Assembly (NCBI RefSeq): GCF_014642175.1
Contig: NZ_BMIL01000004.1
Span: 1 to 64,000, forward strand
Direction of reading: 5' to 3'
Source of the DNA: Pedobacter quisquiliarum
GTDB taxonomy: Bacteria > Bacteroidota > Bacteroidia > Sphingobacteriales > Sphingobacteriaceae
DNA: 64,000 bases
The position numbers and the translations under genes are program-made. Shown one piece after another: positions 41,391 through 51,397 of the stretch (position 1 is the stretch's first letter; every line of letters begins with the position of its first letter). Below the pieces are notes generated by a model. The model did no database searches. It had not been told where the DNA came from and worked only from the letters and a program-made list of their open reading frames with translations.

Positions 41391-42769
41391 TTAGTAGTCC
41401 GGCTGCTCCGTGAGGCTGGGCTTAACCAGCTGTCGCTTGTTAGTCAGTTTCGCTGCCCTTTGAAGAATCTCTACGATGCCTTCATTCCTGACAATGTACA
41501 TGCCCAGCGCTTCCTTTGATATCCCTTCCATCAATTTGTACGTAAAAACAGGCGCTTGATGCTCAAAGTAGGTGTCAATGTATTGAAAAGAGATGTTGCT
41601 AAACTGTTGCAATTCTGCAGCAAGCTCTATGATGTGCGTAGAAATGATGAAAGCAGCAGTTTTTATGGTCGAGAGTTCCGAGATGATCAGAGACGAGCCA
41701 TCAAATGCGTCTTTCACGTTTGTGCCCCTGAACAGCTCATCGAAGATGACGAACATGCGGTCATGCTCCAGCAGATGCTCTGCAACTTCCTTCACCCGTT
41801 TGACCTCCGTGTAGTAGTGACTTAGCCCCTGGTTGATGTTGTCGGGCAGGTTTATGGTTGTAACCAGCCCATTAAATACCGTTAGTTCAACAGCTGCGGC
41901 CGGAACGGGAAAGCCCCGATGGGCGAGGTAGACGATCAAGCCTAGCGACTTCAGTAGAGAAGATTTGCCAGCCATATTGGAACCGGTGAAGAACATTAAA
42001 TTCTGCTGCTCACCCAACCCATGTTGTTTCTCACCGCGTTTTTGATTGCCGGATGAAATAAGCCCTCTATGTTTAGCCTGATGCCAGCGGATGTAGTAAA
42101 TTCCGGAAAAGAAAAGTCCTTTGCCGCGGCCACTAATGCGATGTTTTCGAAGATGTCCAGTTCATAAACGAGCTCCAGCAGCAAGTTGATGTTTTCTTTT
42201 TCTGCACCTCGTAATGCCCGGTCTAACCGGGTGATGTCTGAAAAACTTAAACGCTTTTCATCCAGCAACGTGGCCTTGGAGAGTACGCCATTTACGATAA
42301 TGCCCGTGATCTGATCAAAGATCGAGTGTAAATAGGGCGGTGCACTTTCACGATTATATTGCGCTATAAATTCAAGTAGGTACCGCGACAACTGGATCAA
42401 ATAGCGCTGCCCAGTCTTGATCACGTAGTAATCATTGCTCGAGTTGCGCTTCGCATAGTCGGCGAGGGCATCAAGTGGATTGTTCTTAAATGCAGGAAAC
42501 TTACTTTTCAGGTAGAAGTCTACGAGATCAATCTCCTCGTTCTTAATCTGCAGGCAGATCTGATGATCATAGAAGTACTTAATGGCATCTCTTCTTAGTA
42601 TTATATCGCCCAGATTGTTGGATGGACTTTCCATGATCGTTATCAACCGTTTCCTTGCAGCCAAGGTTCTGGTATGTTTAAATAGATCATAAATGGAGCT
42701 GGAACCCACCTTCGCGGTAAATATTTCCAGATCACTGAAGGTTTGGGTGTCAATTATAAAGTGCTCCAC
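41391..42769 (-). pseudogene. MutS-family ATPase gene split by a frameshift
   Basis: Two overlapping frames together encode one MutS-related protein of about 455 residues. The first (42769 to 41996, GTG start) is the core/lever helical part, ending GLFHPAIKNAVRNNMG. The second (from 42017) continues LGEQQNLMFF with Walker A TGSNMAGKSSLLK, Walker B FVIFDELFRGTN and the STHIIELA switch. The junction at about 42000-42010 needs a -1 shift; no slippery heptamer is seen. The family, MutS-like proteins without mismatch-binding domains, is common in Bacteroidota with unknown role. Either a mutation has broken the gene or the base call is wrong. The ATPase half has no ATG start of its own near the junction. 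Confidence 0.85.
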
Positions 42770-42895
42770 TGCGTAAGTTTAATCTTGCTGTTGCATTCCT
42801 GAGGTATGTTCAATGTAGTCATTGTAGGCCATCGCGAAGTCTTTCGCAAAATGCTTCATCTTCACCTTCCCATCTTTTGCGTTTAATGATGTTAT
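42770..42895 (-). other. intergenic segment with an in-frame continuation of the NTF2-like gene
   Basis: Directly after the TAA of the NTF2-like gene (42896-42898) the same frame stays open for 35 codons (SLNAKDGKVKMKHFAKDF and on) to a TAA near 42781. An internal ATG would give a 25-residue peptide starting MKHFAKDF. This may be a remnant of a longer or second gene. No evidence of translation. Confidence 0.3.
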
Positions 42896-43276
42896 TTAAC
42901 TGATATCTTTCAAACCAATGATCCGCCCGTTTAAGAAGTCAAACTCAGATCGCCCTGTTAAGTTAAGTGTTTCCCCCGACTTAGGCCCATTTGGAATATC
43001 AACCTGCAAGACCCCACGATAAGTAATGTCAACCTTAACCTGATGTCCGGAGAAAGTCCAGGAAGTAATGGTTTGTTCCCGCTCCTTGAAATATCCCTTT
43101 GCTGTTTCGGCCTGATTGACAAATGCAGCAAGCCCTACTGTACGGTGCGTCACCTCACCATTGGATATATTTTCAAAGACGACGTTTTCATCCAGATGTT
43201 TCGCCATCCCGGCGATGTCAAAGTTGTTGTACGCAGTGATGTAATCTACTATTATTTGCTTCTGTTCTTCCTCCAT
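42896..43276 (-). CDS. NTF2-like/SnoaL-family protein
   Basis: A 126-residue cytoplasmic protein with the usual NTF2-like layout: N-terminal helices (IIVDYITAYNNFDIAGMAKH), LDENVVFENIS, a helix, and a beta sheet ending SEFDFLNGRIIGLKDIS. This fold covers ketosteroid isomerase-like enzymes and ligand binders; members of this size are usually of unknown function. It lies upstream of the split MutS-family gene on the same strand. Confidence 0.85.
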   Translation of the reverse strand: MEEEQKQIIVDYITAYNNFDIAGMAKHLDENVVFENISNGEVTHRTVGLAAFVNQAETAKGYFKEREQTITSWTFSGHQVKVDITYRGVLQVDIPNGPKSGETLNLTGRSEFDFLNGRIIGLKDIS

Positions 43277-43503
43277 ACTGATGCGTCTTGAGTTCTATAT
43301 CTAAGATATTCACTACAATATCTTTAATTCTTAACATTTCTAAAATACCTAATATCCTATCAACCGCTTTCTGCAAGTCTTAACACTTTCTTAAATTACC
43401 TGTAAGAATATATTTCTTACCTTAAAAACGTAATCTGAATCGTATACCAGGTATTGATACCGCATTGAAGCATGGAAAATATACGAAAAAAGAGAAGAAA
43501 CTA
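43277..43503. promoter_or_regulatory. divergent upstream region of NTF2-like and phospholipase C genes, with inverted repeats
   Basis: AT-rich region. GTAAGAA (43402-43408) and TTCTTAC (43414-43420) form a 7-bp inverted repeat with a 5-nt centre, and GGTATTGATACC (about 43448-43459) is a 12-nt imperfect-centre palindrome. Both lie 45-100 nt before the phospholipase C start and could bind a regulator. No consensus promoter was found. Confidence 0.4.
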
Positions 43504-46023
43504 ATGAACGAAGATAGAAGAGCATTCATCAAAAAAGCAGGATTACTAAGTGGTGCTGCGGGCCTTTTCAGCGTGTTTCCTGCGGCCATCCAAAAAGCAC
43601 TGGCCATAGATGCAAAAACTGGCAGCACCTACCTTGATGCGGAGCATGTCGTATTCCTCATGCAGGAGAACCGCTCCTTTGATCATTGTTTCGGTACGCT
43701 AAAGGGGGTACGGGGATTCAATGATCCCAGGGCTTTGAAGCTATCCAGCGGTCATCCCGTATGGCAGCAAAGCAATGCTGCGGGTAAAACCTACGCGCCT
43801 TTCCGCTTGAACCTGAAAGGTACCAGGTCCACCTGGATGAGCTCCTTACCGCATTCCTGGGAAAACCAGGTGGATGCCTTCAACGGCGGCAAAAACGATA
43901 ACTGGTTGGATGCGAAAAAGTCCGGCAAGCCGGAGTTCCAGGAGATGCCGCTCACCATGGGCTACTACAATCGGGAGGACCTCCCTTTCTATTACGCCCT
44001 CGCAGATGCATTCACCGTGTGCGACCAGCACTTCTGTTCTTCGCTCACCGGCACTAGTCCCAACCGCCTCTTCTTCTGGAGCGGCACCATCCGGGCGGAG
44101 CAGCAGGAAGATTCAAAGGCCCATGTCTGGAATGACGAGATCGACCATAAGGACATTCAATGGACTACCTTCCCGGAAAGACTTGAAGACCTCGGTATTT
44201 CCTGGAAAACCTACCAGAATGAACTCAGTATTCCAGTGGGGTTCGAAGGGGAGGAGGCCGACTGGCTCTCCAACTTCACCGACAATGATCTGGAGTTCTT
44301 CAGGCAATTCAACGTCCGCTTACATCCGGAACACTTGAAATACCTCGAGCAGCAGGCGAAGACGCTTCCTGAGGAGATCAAAAAACTCAAAGCAACCATC
44401 GCACAGCAGCCGAATGATAAGAAACTACAAGAAGCACTGAAGAAAAAGGAAGCACGCTTAACAAAGGTCCTTGCAGATCAGCAGCAATGGACCCAGGCGC
44501 GGTATGACGCATTAACGGAACGTGAAAAAAACATCCATAAGAAAGCCTTTGTCACCAACCGCGATGACCCAGATTACCACAGGCTGGTAGACATGCAATA
44601 TGAAGAAGCTGGCGCTACGCGCAACATGAAAATCCCAAAAGGAGATGTGCTCCATCAGTTTCGCAAGGACGTGGAAAGCGGGGAACTGCCAACGGTCTCC
44701 TGGCTGGTGCCACCCTGCAATTTCTCCGATCATCCCGGTGCCCCTTGGTACGGCGCCTGGTACATCTCTGAAGTCATGGACATCCTCACCAAAAATGAAG
44801 AAGTGTTCAAGAAGACCATCTTTATCATCACCTACGATGAAAACGACGGCTACTTTGACCATGTGCCACCATTCCTGCCGCCGCATACCGCTAAGCCGAG
44901 CAGCGGAAAAGCATCCAAAGGCATAGACACCCGCGTGGAGTTTGTTTCCGCAGCGCAGGAAGAGGCGCGAGGCTTCAAAGAGCAGCGCGAAAGCGCGATC
45001 GGGCTGGGCTTCCGGGTGCCCATGCTGGTTGTATCGCCATGGACAAAAGGCGGCTGGGTAAACTCGCAGGTCTTCGATCACACCTCCAATCTCCAGTTCC
45101 TGGAGCACTTCCTGTCTGCCAAAACCGGAAAGCAGGTGCAGCAACCGCAGATCAGCGACTGGCGGCGGACGGTTTGTGGGGATCTAAGTTCAATATTCAG
45201 AACCGCGGATGACCAGCAATCCAAAGCGCCGCAACCACTAAACAAGGAAGCTTTTCTGCAAAGCATCCACAACGCTAAATTCAAGGCTTTACCTTCGGAA
45301 TTTACAACCCAACACATCACCAGCCAGGAAAAAGGCGTAAGGCCTTCAAACGCGCTGCCCTATCAGCTGGAAGTAAATGCAAAGTATACTGAAGGCAAGC
45401 TTAAGCTTGTTTTTGCCGCTAAAGCGGAAGCTTTCGGTAAAAAAAGTGCTGGCGCACCATTCATTGTCTACATGCCAGGAAACACAGCGAAAGCAATAGC
45501 AAACACAAACGCAACAGCAAATACAAGTGCACACGCAAATGCCAAGCAAAGCTGGGCGAAGATGAACAGCAGGCATTATGCGGTAAAAGCTGGCGATCAG
45601 GTCAGTGATGAGTTTCCAATAGGGATTTTCGAAAAGGGGATGTACCACATCGAAGTTTATGGGCCCAATGGCTTCTACCGCGAGTTCAAAGCTGGGGAAC
45701 ACAACCCGAAATTAGAAGTAAGCTGCAGCGCGCAGCCAAACCGGCTCGATCCAAAAAAGCTGTCTGGCAACATAGAGCTGCAGTTCAGGGGAACTGCAAA
45801 AGGAAAAATCACGATCACGGACAATGCATATAAGACAAAAGCTAAAACCATCAGCCTAAAAGCAGGAACCGCATCAGCAGTGCTGGAACTTAGCAAAAGC
45901 TTCGGGTGGTATGATTTCAGCATTACCGTAGAAGGCCATCCAGCGTACCTTCAAAGGTTCGCGGGTAAAGCCGAAACTGGAAAACCCAGCTTCAGCGACC
46001 CGCTAATGGGCGGCTTAACATAA
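43504..46023 (+). CDS. Tat-exported phosphocholine-specific phospholipase C
   Basis: The ATG at 43504 places the twin-arginine motif DRRAFIKKAG at residues 4-13, as expected for this Tat-exported family; an upstream ATG at 43465 adds 13 residues. The 839-residue enzyme has the phosphoesterase core: VVFLMQENRSFDHCFGTLKG, GTSPNRLFFWSG, FIITYDENDGYFDHVPPF and RVPMLVVSPWTKGGW. Two C-terminal beta domains follow (about 615-835). It hydrolyses phosphatidylcholine or sphingomyelin, giving phosphocholine. A short Ala/Asn/Thr-rich insert (AIANTNATANTSAHANAK) lies near 670. The 3' end is partly repeated downstream. Confidence 0.94.
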   Translation: MNEDRRAFIKKAGLLSGAAGLFSVFPAAIQKALAIDAKTGSTYLDAEHVVFLMQENRSFDHCFGTLKGVRGFNDPRALKLSSGHPVWQQSNAAGKTYAPFRLNLKGTRSTWMSSLPHSWENQVDAFNGGKNDNWLDAKKSGKPEFQEMPLTMGYYNREDLPFYYALADAFTVCDQHFCSSLTGTSPNRLFFWSGTIRAEQQEDSKAHVWNDEIDHKDIQWTTFPERLEDLGISWKTYQNELSIPVGFEGEEADWLSNFTDNDLEFFRQFNVRLHPEHLKYLEQQAKTLPEEIKKLKATIAQQPNDKKLQEALKKKEARLTKVLADQQQWTQARYDALTEREKNIHKKAFVTNRDDPDYHRLVDMQYEEAGATRNMKIPKGDVLHQFRKDVESGELPTVSWLVPPCNFSDHPGAPWYGAWYISEVMDILTKNEEVFKKTIFIITYDENDGYFDHVPPFLPPHTAKPSSGKASKGIDTRVEFVSAAQEEARGFKEQRESAIGLGFRVPMLVVSPWTKGGWVNSQVFDHTSNLQFLEHFLSAKTGKQVQQPQISDWRRTVCGDLSSIFRTADDQQSKAPQPLNKEAFLQSIHNAKFKALPSEFTTQHITSQEKGVRPSNALPYQLEVNAKYTEGKLKLVFAAKAEAFGKKSAGAPFIVYMPGNTAKAIANTNATANTSAHANAKQSWAKMNSRHYAVKAGDQVSDEFPIGIFEKGMYHIEVYGPNGFYREFKAGEHNPKLEVSCSAQPNRLDPKKLSGNIELQFRGTAKGKITITDNAYKTKAKTISLKAGTASAVLELSKSFGWYDFSITVEGHPAYLQRFAGKAETGKPSFSDPLMGGLT

Positions 46024-46163
46024 AGCTCAAAATTTCGAGGGAGAACTGAAACCCCCAACTTCTGCGAGCCCCTCATGGGCGGCTTAACATAAACCTCCAA
46101 AATTAAGGGGATAAAGTTAAAAACCCAGCTTCAGCGACCCCTTCACGGGCGGCTTCACCCACC
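45981..46163 (+). repeat. 3' end of the phospholipase C gene in three tandem copies
   Basis: A segment of about 70 nt containing the end of the gene (AAAACCCAGCTTCAGCGACC, then GGGCGGCTTAACATAAA) recurs at about 46049 and 46120. The second copy keeps ATGGGCGGCTTAACATAAA including the stop codon; the third ends GGGCGGCTTCACCC before the terminator. The extra copies lie outside the reading frame. Confidence 0.85.
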
Positions 46164-46181
46164 CCCTCAACAGCACAAAAA

Positions 46182-46209
46182 AAAGGGGATGCCAAACGGC
46201 ATCCCCTTT
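46182..46209. terminator. bidirectional terminator between phospholipase C and susD-like genes
   Basis: AAAGGGGATGCC (46182-46193) and GGCATCCCCTTT (46198-46209) form a perfect 12-bp stem with loop AAAC, preceded by an A-run. Placed between convergent genes, it can act in both directions. Confidence 0.85.
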
Positions 46210-46226
46210 CTATCGCAATCTCGTGA

Positions 46227-48131
46227 TTACTTCTTCGCCCACCACAACGGGGTCAGCACTTCGTCTTTGCCACCTAAATCAGACAATGCCTGACCATAGC
46301 CTGCAGCATTGGTATTCTTCAAGCTTGATGGATATCTTAACCGCTGCGGAAAGAACTGCACATTGCTCGTCATGTATGTCGCATCCGTTAATGCCGGAAG
46401 CGTCTGCAATGGAATCTCAATCACCGGGTTTTCAAAGAAAGGTAAACCTGTTCTTCTGTGATCGTTCCAGGTCTCCAATGGCAACCAAGGGGTTTGCGCA
46501 ATAAACTTCTGCGTGATGATCTTGGTCAAATGGTCGTTCTTAACGGTACCATTCTTATATAGATCATTCTTAGGATACCCTACCGTAATAGTACGTTTTG
46601 TACCCGTTAATCCTTCTTCATATTCCATCACGCGACTTGTTGGTTCAGTCGTATGGTTCCAGCTTACAGAAGTACCTACACGGTTGTAGCTTTCAGAAGT
46701 CAGGTAACCGCCAAGTTGCGTTCCATTATACTGGAAGCTTTTCTGGATTGCCATCTCATATGCCGCCTGTGCGGTCATCGGCGTGTTCCAGCCACGAACC
46801 GCAGCTTCAGCAATCAGGAAGTAAGATTCCCAGGGACCGAAGAATACGCGTTTATTGGTGCTGGTGCGGAACTGCATGTTCAAACGCGGCATCGCGCCAG
46901 TGAAGTTATACACCTGGTTTAAGGCTGTTTTAGGTCCCCATGCACCATTGATCCTCGCATTCCAGCTGTATTTCGCATCAATTGCCTTGATGTTGTTTCC
47001 AGCAGCATCTCTCAGGTTTCTAACCGTTAACAAATCATCTGAATTCTGATCCGGGAAGTTTGCACTTTCCACGTCCCCAGGGATGCTGAAAAGCACGTAC
47101 GCACGTGGGTCCATAACTTCCGGCAAGCCGTTAAGCCAGAATCCCGCACCTGGTGCATTGGTCTTGGTTGCAAATTGCTCCGGATAGTACTGTCCAAGCC
47201 AGTTTGCCGGTTTGATGTACGACTGGAACTTAGGTGCCAAAACGTCTGCAGACTTAATGCCACCCAATCCGATCATCAGGTTGTTGATGGTTGCAGAAAT
47301 GGGTTGTGCATTCCATGGGCGACTCATAACGCCACTCAAATCACTCCAGCCATCTCTTTCCTGTACCTGGAAGCTTTCATCCATGCTGGTGATGAAGTCA
47401 TTCGACGCGCCACCAGCAGTCATTACCGCTTCAAACTCTGATTGTGCCTTAGCCGGATCAACTTCGGATAAGCGCATTGCTAAACGCATACGTAGCGAGT
47501 TCGCATACTTGCGCCATTTTGCATAGTTGTACCCAAAAGCCGGATCTTGTTTATCCAGTCCTGATGGGTTCTGAACAGTTAGGTTAAGCTTCTGACTTGC
47601 ATCTGCAAGCTCCGCAAGTACGTGGTAGTACACGGTTTTTACGTCGTTAAATTCTGGATTGGTTCCATTAAAACCATTCACCGGAATTGGTCCGAAGTTG
47701 TCAGACATTTCGCTCATCAGGTATGCTCTCCAGATCCGCGCCACCTGAATCAGGTTTGGCGTATGTGGTTTTGCAAGACCTGCTTCCGTTTGCTTCTCGC
47801 CCAATTGAATGGCCGTGTTGGTCGCATTCAGCCATCTGGCAACCTGGTCGTAATACACGCTTGTCCACTGGTCGTTGTAGTTACCTACAGAAAAGGTTCC
47901 ACCTTCCGACATCTGACGGCCTGCAGCTTTCCAGTACAAAACGAAAGAACGTTCTGCAACATCCGGATTCATCTGCGCGCCCATGATAGAGCCGTTGATG
48001 AAGTATTCCACCTGTGCCTGCTCATCGTTGGCAGCAACAGGATTTACGTTAATTTCTTCAAATTTCTTGCATGATGCCAGCACTAAGGTTGCGGCTACAA
48101 GCATGCATGATTTCTTTATAATGTGTTTCAT
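46227..48131 (-). CDS. SusD/RagB-family nutrient-binding outer-membrane lipoprotein
   Basis: A 634-residue lipoprotein with lipobox VLASC followed by KKFEEINVNPVAAND, as in the SusD-like_2 branch. Internal landmarks are WKAAGRQMSEGG, KWRKYANSLRMRLAMRLSEVDP and FFGPWESYFLIAEAAVRG, with TPR-type helices. SusD-like proteins cap the SusC barrel at the cell surface and bind the glycan or peptide ligand before import. It starts 18 nt after the SusC stop, so the pair is one transcription unit. The ligand is unknown; no glycoside hydrolase is adjacent. Confidence 0.95.
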   Translation of the reverse strand: MKHIIKKSCMLVAATLVLASCKKFEEINVNPVAANDEQAQVEYFINGSIMGAQMNPDVAERSFVLYWKAAGRQMSEGGTFSVGNYNDQWTSVYYDQVARWLNATNTAIQLGEKQTEAGLAKPHTPNLIQVARIWRAYLMSEMSDNFGPIPVNGFNGTNPEFNDVKTVYYHVLAELADASQKLNLTVQNPSGLDKQDPAFGYNYAKWRKYANSLRMRLAMRLSEVDPAKAQSEFEAVMTAGGASNDFITSMDESFQVQERDGWSDLSGVMSRPWNAQPISATINNLMIGLGGIKSADVLAPKFQSYIKPANWLGQYYPEQFATKTNAPGAGFWLNGLPEVMDPRAYVLFSIPGDVESANFPDQNSDDLLTVRNLRDAAGNNIKAIDAKYSWNARINGAWGPKTALNQVYNFTGAMPRLNMQFRTSTNKRVFFGPWESYFLIAEAAVRGWNTPMTAQAAYEMAIQKSFQYNGTQLGGYLTSESYNRVGTSVSWNHTTEPTSRVMEYEEGLTGTKRTITVGYPKNDLYKNGTVKNDHLTKIITQKFIAQTPWLPLETWNDHRRTGLPFFENPVIEIPLQTLPALTDATYMTSNVQFFPQRLRYPSSLKNTNAAGYGQALSDLGGKDEVLTPLWWAKK

Positions 48132-48149
48132 GATCTTTAGCGGGGTAGA

Positions 48150-51100
48150 TTAAAAACCTAAGGTTAAGTTAAAAGAGAATGAACGGGTTGTTGGTGCTGC
48201 ACCATTCTCAAAACCTGTCGCATTCGTGTTGGTCGCAAACACTGACTCTGGATCCAGGCCGTTCATGTGGCTGGAAATAAGCCATACGTTATTGCAGGAT
48301 ACGCCAAGTTTTGCACGTTGTATAAACGTTTTTTCCAGCATCTTCGGTGAGAAGTTATAAGCCAGGTTGATGTTCCGGATACGGATGTTAGACGCGTCAT
48401 ATAAGTTCGCCTCCGTAATACCCAGGTTTCTACCTGCACCTGCTACCGACTCCCAGTATTGTTGCGGTGTAACCGATTTTGTATTCTGCTCATACGTGTT
48501 GGTTGCGGTGTTCAGAATCACACCCGGAACAACCATATTTTCACGCTGACCGTTCACAACTGTTCTGTCTGAAGTACCATTCAACTGCATCTGTGCAAGT
48601 GTTGCAGAGAAAATCTTTCCACCGAAACGGCCGTCGATTAAGAACGACAGGTTAAAACCTTTGTAAGCAAATGTGTTGGTAATACCAAGCAAAGCATTTG
48701 CCTGTTGGTTACCCAAACGCTGGTTCTGTGCGCCAATGCTTGGTAGCCCAGTGTTATCAAGGATCATTTGACCATTGAAAGGACTAGAAGGATCGTTTAC
48801 CCTTGCAAAGGTACTACCATAGATCTCACCGTATTTCTGACCTTTCACCGCGTTCACAGCTACATCGTCAAAGCCACCCAATGGATATACATCCAGGTCG
48901 TCCTTAATCGAAATTACTTTGTTGTTGTTGCGGGAGAAGTTCACACCCATGTTCCAGTTCAATCCGGTTTCACTTCTTAGAATCTGTCCATCAAGCGTAA
49001 GCTCAATACCTGAGTTCTGAATATCACCGCTGTTTATCTTCATAAACTTGTAACCACTAAGCGGGTCCATCGGCAGGTTAAGCAGCTGATTGGTCGCATT
49101 CGATTTATAGATCGAGAAGTCTAAACCAATGCGGCTTGCAAATAATCTTAGTTCCGCTCCAGCTTCGTAAGATTTGATCAACTCATTCTTAACATTTGGA
49201 TCATAAAGAATATCATTTCTGGAACCTGTGGTTGCGCCATTCGGGTCTTTACCAATGTTGTAAGTGTTGTATAGTTGGTATGCCGGTAAGTCGTTACCCA
49301 CGGAAGCTGCAGAAGCTCTAACCTTCGCATAGCTGATCCAGGCTGGCACTGTTGAGCCGAGCTTGGTCAACATATCTGTAACCACAAGGGATAAGTTTAC
49401 AGAAGGGTAGAAGAAAGAGCGGTTCGCCGGGCTCAAAGTAGAGGTCCAGTCGTTACGGAAAGTTCCGTCTAAGAACACATAGCCGTCCCAGTTTACACCC
49501 AATGTTCCGTAAACGGAGTTGATGCGGCGCTCATTGTATATTTGCTCAACTGTCGGGTTGTTTATACCGTTGTTCAAGGAGAACAAGTTCGGTACGTTTA
49601 ACTGTCCAGAGTTGGCGTTCAAGCCACTGTTTTGCTGAGACATTAAGTTTCCACCAACGGTGAAGTTACCACCCAATCTGTCGATCACGTTGTCTTTCTG
49701 ACCAGAAAGCAAGAAGCTGAAGTTGGTCTCGGTAAAGGTTTGTTTACCTAAGCTGTACATACCGCCAGCGTTTGATGGAGAACCACCGTACAATTTACCT
49801 TCTGTAGTGGTCGTAAACTTGTCGGCACCGGCCCTAACTTCTGCATTCAACCAGTCGTTGATCTGGTATTTCAAGGATCCGTTCAATAAATAACGGTCAC
49901 GCACATCCTGGTTCAGGTTATAGTCTTTTGCCCAGTAAGGGTTTAGCTGTGCACTGCTGGTGTTGTACCAGATCATTCTGTTGGTCACCGGGTCTACACT
50001 TGGGTTAAGCTGACGGATGTCCAATGATCTTGGAAACTGGTATAAGGTTGCAAATACGTTGTTCAGGTTTGCACCACTCGCAGGTCTGTTTTGTGCATTG
50101 GAGTTAGTATACTGCACTTTGGTGTCCATTGTCCAGCGGTCGTCCTCACCAAACTTGCTGATTGCTCTTGCAAGTAAGTTGGTACGCTGCAATTTAGCAC
50201 CTGGAATCAAACTTCTGTCATCCAGCCTGTTGAAGGAAGTATAAACCGAAGTCGATTTGTACTGCTGCTGTAAAGACACACTCTGGTTAGAGCTGAAACC
50301 TTGTTCTGCATAGTTTGCAAGGTTGTCGTGTACACTTAAAGCTTCTTCTTCGCCTCTCCAGTTGGTTACTGTCTGACCGGTAATTTTTGGTCCCCAGCTG
50401 GTACCTACACGTGCATCAAAGCCGTTTTCATCACCCTGTGCATAATCATTCTGCATTTTAGGGCGGGTAAAGATGTTTTCAATCCCGAAGGTTGAAGACA
50501 CGGTAATACCCAATCCTTTTTGGATGCGGCCGCTTTTGGTGGTGATTAAGATCACCCCGTTACCTGCTCTGGATCCGTAAAGGGCAGATGCAGATGGGCC
50601 TTTAAGTACGGATACACTCTCGATATCTTCAGAGTTGATGTCGGAAAGTCCGTTACCATAATCAATGGAAGGGTTGAAGTAATCGTTGTTTGTCGCACCA
50701 GTGAAGTTGTTCACAGGCACCCCATCAATTACGATCAAAGGCTGGTTGTCACCAGTCAGGGAGTTGTTACCCCTTAAGGTGATCTTTGATGATCCTGCAG
50801 GACCGTTGCTGGAACGGGTTACCTGTAAGCCGGAAACCTTTCCCGACAAGGTATTCACCACATTTGGCTCACGGGCTTCTACAAGGGATTCACCTTTAAC
50901 TTCCTGTACGGCATAACCCAAAGATTTCTTCTCTCTCTGAATACCCAATGCCGTTACAACAACTTCATTCAGGTTATTGCTTTCATCTGCCAGCACCACG
51001 TTGATGCTGTTTGATGCACCTACGGTGATTTCCTGTGTTTGGAAACCAATGTAGCGGAAGATCAGGACACTGCCTTTTTCAGCGGCAATTCTGAATTTTC

Positions 51101-51275
51101 CTTCTGCATCCGAGCTTACGCCCTGCGTGGTTCCTTTAACTAAGATGCTCACAGCGGGAATTGCTTCCCCTTTGGCGTCCTTTACCGTACCCGTCACGGT
51201 GTTTTGCGCAAAAGCTGTTATGCTGAGTAAAGTCAGCATCAACATACTTAAGCATCGGGCATAGATCTGTTTCAT
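48150..51275 (-). CDS. SusC/RagA-family TonB-linked outer-membrane protein
   Basis: A 1041-residue TonB-dependent importer. A signal peptide (LMLTLLSITAFAQN) is followed by a CarboxypepD_reg-like domain (about 25-100), a plug domain with QPLIVIDGVPVNN, IESVSVLKGPSASALYGSRA and GVILITTKSG, and a 22-strand-type barrel ending in FSFNLTLGF with the terminal Phe typical of outer-membrane proteins. No N-terminal STN signalling domain is present, so anti-sigma-type control is unlikely and the adjacent ROK regulator is the natural controller. It works with the SusD-like lipoprotein encoded next. Confidence 0.96.
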   Translation of the reverse strand: MKQIYARCLSMLMLTLLSITAFAQNTVTGTVKDAKGEAIPAVSILVKGTTQGVSSDAEGKFRIAAEKGSVLIFRYIGFQTQEITVGASNSINVVLADESNNLNEVVVTALGIQREKKSLGYAVQEVKGESLVEAREPNVVNTLSGKVSGLQVTRSSNGPAGSSKITLRGNNSLTGDNQPLIVIDGVPVNNFTGATNNDYFNPSIDYGNGLSDINSEDIESVSVLKGPSASALYGSRAGNGVILITTKSGRIQKGLGITVSSTFGIENIFTRPKMQNDYAQGDENGFDARVGTSWGPKITGQTVTNWRGEEEALSVHDNLANYAEQGFSSNQSVSLQQQYKSTSVYTSFNRLDDRSLIPGAKLQRTNLLARAISKFGEDDRWTMDTKVQYTNSNAQNRPASGANLNNVFATLYQFPRSLDIRQLNPSVDPVTNRMIWYNTSSAQLNPYWAKDYNLNQDVRDRYLLNGSLKYQINDWLNAEVRAGADKFTTTTEGKLYGGSPSNAGGMYSLGKQTFTETNFSFLLSGQKDNVIDRLGGNFTVGGNLMSQQNSGLNANSGQLNVPNLFSLNNGINNPTVEQIYNERRINSVYGTLGVNWDGYVFLDGTFRNDWTSTLSPANRSFFYPSVNLSLVVTDMLTKLGSTVPAWISYAKVRASAASVGNDLPAYQLYNTYNIGKDPNGATTGSRNDILYDPNVKNELIKSYEAGAELRLFASRIGLDFSIYKSNATNQLLNLPMDPLSGYKFMKINSGDIQNSGIELTLDGQILRSETGLNWNMGVNFSRNNNKVISIKDDLDVYPLGGFDDVAVNAVKGQKYGEIYGSTFARVNDPSSPFNGQMILDNTGLPSIGAQNQRLGNQQANALLGITNTFAYKGFNLSFLIDGRFGGKIFSATLAQMQLNGTSDRTVVNGQRENMVVPGVILNTATNTYEQNTKSVTPQQYWESVAGAGRNLGITEANLYDASNIRIRNINLAYNFSPKMLEKTFIQRAKLGVSCNNVWLISSHMNGLDPESVFATNTNATGFENGAAPTTRSFSFNLTLGF

Positions 51276-51397
51276 GGTCTAAGTATTAGTGGTTTAAAAT
51301 TTTGGTGAACTGTTTAATTGATTGTGGCTTGATTGTTTTCTGTTTAATGTTAATTGTGGTTTAGGTTGATTGTTATGATGATATATGCTGTGTGCTT

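Noticed and set aside
41996..42017. Programmed -1 frameshifting in the MutS-family gene
   Set aside because: No slippery heptamer or downstream structure is evident at the junction; a plain indel is simpler.
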